Positions 6,557 to 10,955 of a DNA stretch of 10,955 nt are shown here, in pieces. Positions within the stretch are counted from its first letter, which is position 1. Each line of letters opens with the position of its first letter. A program made the position numbers and the translations under genes. Origin of the DNA: Spirochaetaceae bacterium (lineage in GTDB: Bacteria > Spirochaetota > Spirochaetia > SZUA-6 > Fen-1364); assembly GCA_003170115.1 (NCBI GenBank), contig PMZS01000358.1, positions 1 to 10,955 on the forward strand, read 5' to 3'. The notes under the pieces were generated by a model. That model searched no databases. It was not told the DNA's origin and was given only the letters and a program-made list of their open reading frames with translations.

Positions 6557-7345
6557 GTGGCTGAACCTCCCCAGGAGCGCACCGCGTTGCGCATGGTCAA
6601 CATCGAAAAGTACTTCGGATCGGTGTGCGCCTTGAAGGACATCAATTTCGAGGTCGGCCACAACGAAATCGTCGGTCTCATCGGCGACAACGGTGCCGGC
6701 AAGTCGACCCTGGTCAAGATTCTCACGGGAGTCTTCGCGCCGACGAGCGGTGATCTATACATCGCGGATCGCAAGGTCGAAACGAATTCCTATACCGTGA
6801 AAAAGGCGCACGCGCTGGGAATAGAAACCGTCTACCAGGACAAGTCTCTCGGGGAAAAACAGGTCATGTGGAGAAACTTCTTCATCGGCCGGGAAATGAC
6901 GTATCCGTTCGGGTTCCTGAAGGTAAGGCAGGAAAAAGCAATTGCCAGCGAGATCATGGTCAACACCATCGGCTTTCGGGGCAAGGGAATCGGCGTGGAG
7001 TCGAAGGCGAACAAGCTTTCCGGAGGCGAGCGCCAGGGCGTGGCCATCGGGAGGGCGATGCATTTCGAGGCGGAGCTCATCATCCTCGACGAGCCGACGG
7101 TCGCGCTTTCGCTGAAGGAAGTGCGGAAGGTCCTGAACTTCGTTCACAAGATCAAGGACGCGGGAAAAGCCTGTATCTACATCTCCCACAACATCAGCGA
7201 CGTCTACGAGATCGCCGACCGGTTCATTGTCATCGACCGGGGCGAGATCGTGGCGAGCATCACCAAGGCGAAGATCTCCCTGAAAGAGCTGGACGAGTTC
7301 CTCCTGGAGTACTCTCACGGCTTGAAGGACAAGGTGCAGCCATGA
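6557..7345 (+). CDS. Sugar ABC importer ATP-binding protein, single-domain (FrcA-like)
   Basis: This 262-residue cytoplasmic ATPase powers import of a sugar through the permease encoded next. Motifs are complete: Walker A GDNGAGKST (43-51), signature LSGGERQ (154-160), Walker B with D178-E179 (LIILDEPT) and H-loop H211 (ISHN). It is one NBD of about 260 residues rather than the tandem 500-residue ATPase of RbsA/XylG/MglA systems. This matches the FrcA-like minority of the carbohydrate uptake CUT2 class and implies a homodimer on a permease dimer. Translation begins at GTG 6557. It overlaps the permease gene by four bases (ATGA), so the two are translationally coupled. The leader carries a repressor box, so expression is probably induced by the transported sugar. 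The substrate is unknown. Confidence 0.9.
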   Translation: MAEPPQERTALRMVNIEKYFGSVCALKDINFEVGHNEIVGLIGDNGAGKSTLVKILTGVFAPTSGDLYIADRKVETNSYTVKKAHALGIETVYQDKSLGEKQVMWRNFFIGREMTYPFGFLKVRQEKAIASEIMVNTIGFRGKGIGVESKANKLSGGERQGVAIGRAMHFEAELIILDEPTVALSLKEVRKVLNFVHKIKDAGKACIYISHNISDVYEIADRFIVIDRGEIVASITKAKISLKELDEFLLEYSHGLKDKVQP

Positions 7346-8397
7346 GCAGGACAACAACCCGCTTCGCATTCATCGGCAAGCTGGAGGGCCTTCCGATCGC
7401 GATGGTGCTTGCCGTCATGTACGTGGTGTTCATTTTCACCGCGCCTTCGGTCTTCACCGGGTACAGGATCTACATGTCCTTCTTCCAGACCGTGCCCCCC
7501 ATGCTCGTGTGCGCCATCGGACTCACGTTCATCATCACGGCAGGGGAGATCGACCTGAGTTTCCCCGCGGTCGTGGCGCTTTCCGGGTTCGTATTCACCT
7601 GGTGCTTCAAGAACCTCAACGCGCCGTGGATCGGCTTCATCCTGGCCCTCGCCGCCGGTGCGCTGGTGGGGTATATCAACGGCCTCCTGGTGGCGCGCCT
7701 GCGAGTGCCCTCCATCATGGCGACCCTGGCCGCGCAATTCTTCTGGTACGGCGTCACGGTCCTGATCGCGGGGGGACTCCAGATCGATATCGGGGCAATC
7801 ACGACCACCACGATTCACACGATTTTCGTCGGCCGCCTGTTCGGGGTATTTCCCGTCCAGGCGCTCTGGTCGCTGGGGCTCGTGGCATTCTTCTGGTTCA
7901 TCCTCAACAGGCACACGTTCGGCGAGGCCATCATGTTCATCGGCGACAACGCCGAGGTCGCGCGGGTGATGGGGATCAACGTGGAGACCACGCGTATACA
8001 GCTTTTCACGATGCATGGCGTGATCGCCGCCTTCGCCGGACTTCTCCTCACGATGGAGATCAACGTGTTCTTCCCGACCCAGGGACAGGGCATGCTTCTG
8101 CCCGTCATGGCCGCGGTCTTCATTGGAGGCACTTCGATCGCCGGGGGCCAGGGCGTCATGGTGGGCACCTTCTTCGGCTCCTACATCATCGGCTCCCTGG
8201 AAGCCGGGGTCGTGGCCACGGGAATCGGCGGTTACTGGGTTCAGCTCGTGGAGGGGCTGGTCATGGCTGCCTCGGTGATCCTCAACGTGGTCATCGGAGA
8301 GGAAGGGGTCTCTATCCTGGCCCGAACGGCCCGCAAGTGGGCCGTGCCGGCTCAGGCGCCTCCGGGGGAGGACTCTGGCGGCCGCAAACACGCATGA
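7342..8397 (+). CDS. Sugar ABC importer permease (RbsC/FrcC class, BPD_transp_2)
   Basis: This 351-residue polytopic inner-membrane protein forms the channel for the sugar released by the periplasmic binding protein. It is made almost wholly of hydrophobic segments. It carries the class motif GEIDLSFPAV from G68 (GGIDLSVG-like in RbsC) and the cytoplasmic coupling segment GDNAEVARVMGI (201-212), which docks on the ATPase. The C-terminal tail is polar and ends GGRKHA. ATG 7342 overlaps the ATPase stop by four bases. A strong hairpin follows the TGA by one base and separates this gene from the binding-protein gene. Length and motif order are normal for the family. Substrate cannot be inferred beyond a monosaccharide-like ligand. 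Confidence 0.92.
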   Translation: MSRTTTRFAFIGKLEGLPIAMVLAVMYVVFIFTAPSVFTGYRIYMSFFQTVPPMLVCAIGLTFIITAGEIDLSFPAVVALSGFVFTWCFKNLNAPWIGFILALAAGALVGYINGLLVARLRVPSIMATLAAQFFWYGVTVLIAGGLQIDIGAITTTTIHTIFVGRLFGVFPVQALWSLGLVAFFWFILNRHTFGEAIMFIGDNAEVARVMGINVETTRIQLFTMHGVIAAFAGLLLTMEINVFFPTQGQGMLLPVMAAVFIGGTSIAGGQGVMVGTFFGSYIIGSLEAGVVATGIGGYWVQLVEGLVMAASVILNVVIGEEGVSILARTARKWAVPAQAPPGEDSGGRKHA

Positions 8398-8430
8398 GAG
8401 AGTTCGCGCGCCGTTGGCGCGCGGGATCTC
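8398..8430 (+). promoter_or_regulatory. Strong intercistronic RNA hairpin without a U-tract
   Basis: An 8-bp perfect GC stem (CGCGCGCC, loop GTT, GGCGCGCG at 8405-8423) is extended by an outer GAGA/TCTC pairing (8398-8401 with 8427-8430). No run of T follows, so it is not a standard terminator. It sits directly after the permease stop, where such structures commonly protect or process the mRNA so that the binding protein is made in excess. Confidence 0.6.
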
Positions 8431-8478
8431 AAACCTGAAAGTGAAAGGGGGTGTGGCGATTCTGGTTTTCACTTGAAC

Positions 8479-8505
8479 GGCCGCGCGTTTTCAAAGCGCA
8501 AGGCC
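8479..8505 (+). promoter_or_regulatory. Weaker inverted repeat in the binding-protein leader
   Basis: GGCC and GCGC (8479-8486) can pair with GCGC (8496-8499) and GGCC (8502-8505) around a nine-base loop and an AA bulge. It ends 15 bases before the ribosome binding site. Together with the 8398-8430 hairpin it makes the spacer highly structured. A regulatory effect is only a possibility. Confidence 0.3.
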
Positions 8506-8520
8506 CTGTTTCTTACACAA

Positions 8521-8527
8521 AGGGAGG
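8521..8527 (+). promoter_or_regulatory. Ribosome binding site fixing the GTG start of the sugar-binding protein
   Basis: AGGGAGG lies five bases before GTG 8533. A longer in-frame reading from TTG 8473 would put 20 polar residues ahead of the signal peptide and has no ribosome binding site, so GTG 8533 is chosen. Confidence 0.85.
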
Positions 8528-8532
8528 AATCT

Positions 8533-9510
8533 GTGCGCAAATTGAAATGGGTTATTCTCGCACTCGTTATCGTCGGTGCTCTGTTCGCCACCCAGGCATG
8601 GGCCGCGGATAAGCAGATCGTCATCTACATGCAGTGCGGCGGAACGCAAGGAGATGGCGCAACGCTGGCAAGAACCAATGGCGCGAGGGCAGCTGCCGCC
8701 GCGAACAATGTCAAGCTGATCGAGCAGTATTCCAAGTGGGATCAGCAGACGATGATCGATCAGTTCAAGCAGGCGATGGCGGCCAACCCCGACGGCATCG
8801 AAATCATGGGGCATCCCGGCGAGCCTGCCTTCGCGGCGCTCGTCGATCAGGCAGAGGCCCAGGGAATCATCGTCACCAGCGGCAACAACCCCCTGCCGGG
8901 CATCGAAGCAAAGTACCAGACCAAGGGCTTCGGGTATGCCGGAGCTGACCTCTATATGGGAGGCTTCCTTACAGGGCAGGCCATGGTGAGAGCAGGCCTG
9001 AAGGCCGGTGATCAGGCATTGGTCTATGACATCTGGCACCAGGAAGGCAGGAGCAGGAGCAGCCAGGGCGTGTACGACGCGCTGGCCAAAGCAGGTCTCA
9101 AGGTTGACAAGCTGGATGTTTCCGCGGCGGTGGACAGCGATACGTCCCTGGCCATTCCCATCCTCACGGCGTACCTCCAGGCGCATCCCAATCTCAAGGC
9201 CATCGGCACCCAGCACGGAAGCGTCACGGCGATTCTGCCGAAGGTGCTCCAGGCAGCGGGAAAGAAGCCGGGCGACATCATCTGTGGCGGCATCGACCTT
9301 TCACCCGCAACGGTCAGCGCCATTCAGGGCGGCTGGATCAGCGCAAGCTTCGACCAGGTGCTGTATCTCCAGGGATATCTTCCGGTCCTGCAGATCGTCC
9401 TGACTAAGCGCTACCTGATCCCCGGTCTGCACATCGATACCGGCGTCGGTACCGTGACACCGCAGAATGTTGGAACAATCAAGCCCTTGATCGACCAGGG
9501 CATCCGGTAG
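8533..9510 (+). CDS. Periplasmic sugar-binding protein of the ABC importer (RbsB class, Peripla_BP_4-like)
   Basis: This 325-residue precursor has a textbook Sec signal peptide: basic MRKLK, a hydrophobic core of about 16 residues, and AWA|ADK cleavage predicted after residue 24. There is no lipobox cysteine, so the protein is soluble in the periplasm, which points to a diderm cell. The mature part has the alternating alpha/beta pattern of pentose/hexose-binding proteins, including NPDGIEIMGHP, QAEAQGIIVTSGNNP, YAGADLYMGGFL, IGTQHGSVTAI, ICGGIDLSP and SASFDQVLYLQGY. It captures the sugar and delivers it to the permease. It lies 135 bases downstream of the permease behind a structured spacer and directly before a strong terminator. 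Ligand is not predictable by eye. Confidence 0.92.
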   Translation: MRKLKWVILALVIVGALFATQAWAADKQIVIYMQCGGTQGDGATLARTNGARAAAAANNVKLIEQYSKWDQQTMIDQFKQAMAANPDGIEIMGHPGEPAFAALVDQAEAQGIIVTSGNNPLPGIEAKYQTKGFGYAGADLYMGGFLTGQAMVRAGLKAGDQALVYDIWHQEGRSRSSQGVYDALAKAGLKVDKLDVSAAVDSDTSLAIPILTAYLQAHPNLKAIGTQHGSVTAILPKVLQAAGKKPGDIICGGIDLSPATVSAIQGGWISASFDQVLYLQGYLPVLQIVLTKRYLIPGLHIDTGVGTVTPQNVGTIKPLIDQGIR

Positions 9511-9531
9511 AAAGGTCCTTTTTCAATGAAG

Positions 9532-9565
9532 CACCTCCGCCTTCTCAGACGGAGGTGTTTTTTTT
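9532..9565 (+). terminator. Rho-independent terminator of the sugar transporter operon
   Basis: A perfect 8-bp stem CACCTCCG/CGGAGGTG (9532-9539 and 9550-9557) with a ten-base loop is followed by eight T residues (9558-9565). It begins 21 bases after the binding-protein stop. On the opposite strand the stem lacks a clear T-run, so it should work mainly for the + strand operon. Confidence 0.92.
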
Positions 9566-9569
9566 CGGA

Positions 9570-10066
9570 TTACTTCCTGGGTTTCTTTACGGCGGGCACC
9601 GCGGCTTCCAGCATTTCGTACCAGTCTCTCCAGATGATCAATAGAGGTGAGCGGGGGTATCTGGTACCAGATGGCGTAGGGCCAGAGCCACCAGGGTCCC
9701 GGCAGGTTGCCCACTTCGTGGGTGATTCCCCACTGGGTTCCCTTCATGTCGTATCCGTCGGCCACGTTCTGGTCAACGTCTTCCTGGAAAAAGAGCATGG
9801 CCTTCGTGTTGTCCAGTGTGTAAGGGAACCTCTCATTGCTCGTAAGCGCGCCCTCCAGCAGCCCGGCGCGTCCGAGGTTGAGCATCCCCATCATCATGAC
9901 GGGCACGGGGCCGTAGTCACCGGCCGCGACCTTGATCTGGCCGTCCTTCTCCTCCGCCTTGTCCAGCGCATCACTGTACGCCTTGGTCCACGCCTTCTGC
10001 TCGTCTTCCGATGCGGCCTTCCAAACCGTGAGCGCCGCGCATGTATTCGTCAGATCTCCTGCTCAT
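9570..10066 (-). pseudogene. Uncharacterised soluble protein, reading frame broken twice
   Basis: The minus strand begins at ATG 10066, preceded by GGGGAGG, and reads MSRRSDEYM. At about 10024-10042 the sensible reading moves one base forward into AALTVWKAASEDEQKAWTKA, VAAGDYGPVPVMMMGMLN, DMKGTQWGITHEVGNLPG and WWLWPYAIWYQIP. At about 9630-9657, near a run of five G (9653-9657), it moves again into WRDWYEMLEAAVPAVKKPRK and a TAA at 9570-9572. With both single-base shifts repaired it would be about 164 residues, with no signal peptide or membrane segment. Without the second shift the frame would run through the downstream terminator hairpin, which is unnatural. I do not recognise the family. 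It overlaps the upstream membrane-protein stop as ATGA, so the two form an operon. The breaks are either real decay or assembly/sequencing indels. Confidence 0.6.
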
Positions 10067-10245
10067 TTCCGCGCCTCCCCTTTCGCGGCGGACAAGTAAC
10101 CGGTGAAGCCGCTGAATGTCGCGGCCCCGAGAAAGAAGACGGCAATGACGATCACGCCCATGATCACGTTGGGAACCGACCAGTCGAAGATCAGAAACCT
10201 GATGTGGTGCACGGCTGGCAGGACCTGAGAACCGACGCCTTCCAT
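10063..10245 (-). CDS. Small single-span membrane protein, function unknown
   Basis: This is a 60-residue protein with a polar N-terminus (MEGVGSQVLPAVHHIRFL, including a His-His pair at 13-14), one transmembrane helix at about residues 26-44 (NVIMGVIVIAVFFLGAATF) and a basic C-terminal tail (KGEARK). The positive tail suggests the C-terminus stays in the cytoplasm. A near-consensus ribosome binding site (GGGAGGTGA, minus strand 10257-10249) precedes ATG 10245, strong support that this short frame is real. Its stop overlaps the start of the following gene as ATGA, so it probably acts with that soluble partner, for example as a membrane anchor. The family is not recognised. Confidence 0.7.
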   Translation of the reverse strand: MEGVGSQVLPAVHHIRFLIFDWSVPNVIMGVIVIAVFFLGAATFSGFTGYLSAAKGEARK

Positions 10246-10270
10246 CGATCACCTCCCGCGGCGAAATGGT

Positions 10271-10299
10271 TTGCCTTCTCGTCACCCCACTTCTACCTT
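10271..10299 (+). promoter_or_regulatory. Weak candidate promoter for the VOC-protein gene
   Basis: TTGCCT (10271-10276) and TACCTT (10294-10299) are 17 bases apart. The -35 is a fair match and the -10 a poor one. Transcription would start at about 10306, right at the GCCGAC/GTCGGC inverted repeat. Confidence 0.25.
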
Positions 10300-10306
10300 A
10301 TTACTC

Positions 10307-10323
10307 GCCGACGGACTGTCGGC
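10307..10323 (+). promoter_or_regulatory. Inverted repeat GCCGAC-N5-GTCGGC before the VOC-protein ribosome binding site
   Basis: A perfect 6-bp inverted repeat with a five-base spacer ends one base before AGAAGGAG (10325-10332). It could be a 5' UTR hairpin affecting translation or an operator in the 92-bp divergent gap. It lacks a T-run, so it is not a terminator. Confidence 0.4.
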
Positions 10324-10337
10324 AAGAAGGAGTTGCA

Positions 10338-10700
10338 ATGCCGAGAATCATACATTTCGAGATACCCAGCTCGAATCCCGTGCGGGCAAGTGAGTTCTAC
10401 AAGAAGGCGTTCGGCTGGAAAATCAAGCAGTGGGGCAAGGAGCAGTACTGGATGGTGACCACCGGCAAGGATTCCGAGCCGGGCATCAACGGAGGGATCA
10501 TGCCGAAGAAGGATTTGAAGACGACGGTGAACACGCTGGGCGTGGCGTCCGTGGACAAGGCACTGAAGAAAATCCTGGCTGCGGGCGGAAAGGCGCTGCG
10601 GCCGAAAATTGCGATCCCCACCATGGGCTGGATTGCCTATTGCGCGGATCCCGACGGGAATGCCTTCGGCATCATGGAGATGGACAACAAGGCGCATTAA
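10338..10700 (+). CDS. VOC-superfamily (glyoxalase/bleomycin-resistance fold) protein
   Basis: This 120-residue protein has the vicinal-oxygen-chelate fold. The first half-motif begins IIHFEIPSSNPVRASEFYKKAFGW, split here as IIHFEIPSSNP and ASEFYKKAFGW, with a potential metal ligand at H6. The C-terminal half ends with the family hallmark ADPDGNAFGIMEMD, whose glutamate is the usual second metal position. Members of this compact single-motif type are often annotated as glyoxalase-like; substrates range widely and most are unknown. ATG 10338 follows AGAAGGAG by five bases. It is transcribed divergently from the small membrane-protein unit, with 92 bases between start codons. No enzymatic role can be assigned. 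Confidence 0.88.
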   Translation: MPRIIHFEIPSSNPVRASEFYKKAFGWKIKQWGKEQYWMVTTGKDSEPGINGGIMPKKDLKTTVNTLGVASVDKALKKILAAGGKALRPKIAIPTMGWIAYCADPDGNAFGIMEMDNKAH

Positions 10701-10955
10701 GGCGCCGACGCACCCGGCGGCATTCTGTTCGACCGGGAGCGCATACCCACCGGGAATTGCACGGTGCAGGAACTGACTGGGCTCGCACAGCGGCTGACGG
10801 AGCTTATGGACGACTCCGGGGCATGGAGCATCACCTCCGATGAGGTCCTTGCCCTGCTCGCGGTGGATCCGGTTCTTTTCTGGCGTTCGGTACACGGGGT
10901 GCGGGACCGTATCGGGTTCGCGGATGCCATCGATGGATGGTCCCAGGACACGATG
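10701..10955 (+). CDS. Open reading frame running off the window end, start uncertain, unknown product
   Basis: Immediately after the VOC-protein TAA the same frame stays open to the window end and reads like coding sequence (GGILFDRERIPTGN, VQELTGLAQRLTELMDD, DEVLALLAVDPVLFWRSV, DRIGFADAIDGWSQD). Codon third positions are GC-rich, as in neighbouring genes. No convincing start is visible: ATG 10806 has only a weak CGGAG three bases upstream, and GTG 10764 lacks a good site. It may be a separate gene with a non-standard start, a gene that lost its 5' end, or the tail of a longer VOC protein with a premature stop. Family not recognised. Confidence 0.4.

Noticed and set aside
8398..8430. Hairpin after the permease as a terminator
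   Set aside because: No T-run follows, and the binding-protein gene downstream shows no convincing promoter of its own.
7315..8472. A 385-codon minus-strand open frame
   Set aside because: It is antisense to the permease and rich in H, D, E and R, the mirror image of hydrophobic codons. It has no recognisable domain.
8473..8532. TTG start 20 codons upstream for the sugar-binding protein
   Set aside because: It lacks a ribosome binding site, overlaps a hairpin, and would place polar residues ahead of a standard signal peptide.

Overview
This window is GC-rich bacterial chromosome. It carries a classical Sec signal peptide on a periplasmic sugar-binding protein, good Shine-Dalgarno sequences and sigma-70-like promoters. 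The parts fit a Gram-negative, possibly anaerobic, environmental bacterium such as a spirochaete or deltaproteobacterial relative. No marker gene fixes the lineage, so that placement is inference.

Layout on the + strand. Positions 1-1068 hold the 3' part of a UroD/MtaA-type methyltransferase gene cut by the window edge. Positions 1069-1930 hold no intact gene. They contain decayed minus-strand coding remnants, including the start of an ABC ATPase domain that breaks off at its P-loop. Positions 1931-5202 hold a fatty acid desaturase overlapping by one base a RarA/MgsA-type AAA+ ATPase fused to a methyltransferase-like C-terminal domain. The convergent gene at 5221-6345 (minus) encodes an AraR-type repressor (GntR winged helix plus LacI-type sugar-binding domain).

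Positions 6346-6556 form a divergent control region. It has a promoter for each side and two related operator boxes. One box covers the repressor's own -10 element and the other lies just downstream of the transporter promoter. Positions 6557-9510 are a ribose/fructose-class ABC importer in the order ATPase, permease, periplasmic binding protein. A strong hairpin sits between permease and binding protein, and a rho-independent terminator closes the operon. The natural reading is a self-contained, sugar-induced uptake unit controlled by its divergent repressor. The sugar cannot be read from the sequence, and no catabolic gene lies beside the transporter.

Positions 9570-10245 (minus) hold a two-gene unit of unknown function: a 60-residue single-span membrane protein coupled to a roughly 164-residue soluble protein whose frame is broken twice. 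Positions 10338-10700 encode a small VOC/glyoxalase-fold protein. An open frame after it runs off the window end without an obvious start.

The most interesting items are the RarA fusion coupled to a desaturase, the dual-operator divergon, the decayed ABC gene and the frameshifted unknown pair. I see no CRISPR array, tRNA, rRNA or intact insertion sequence.
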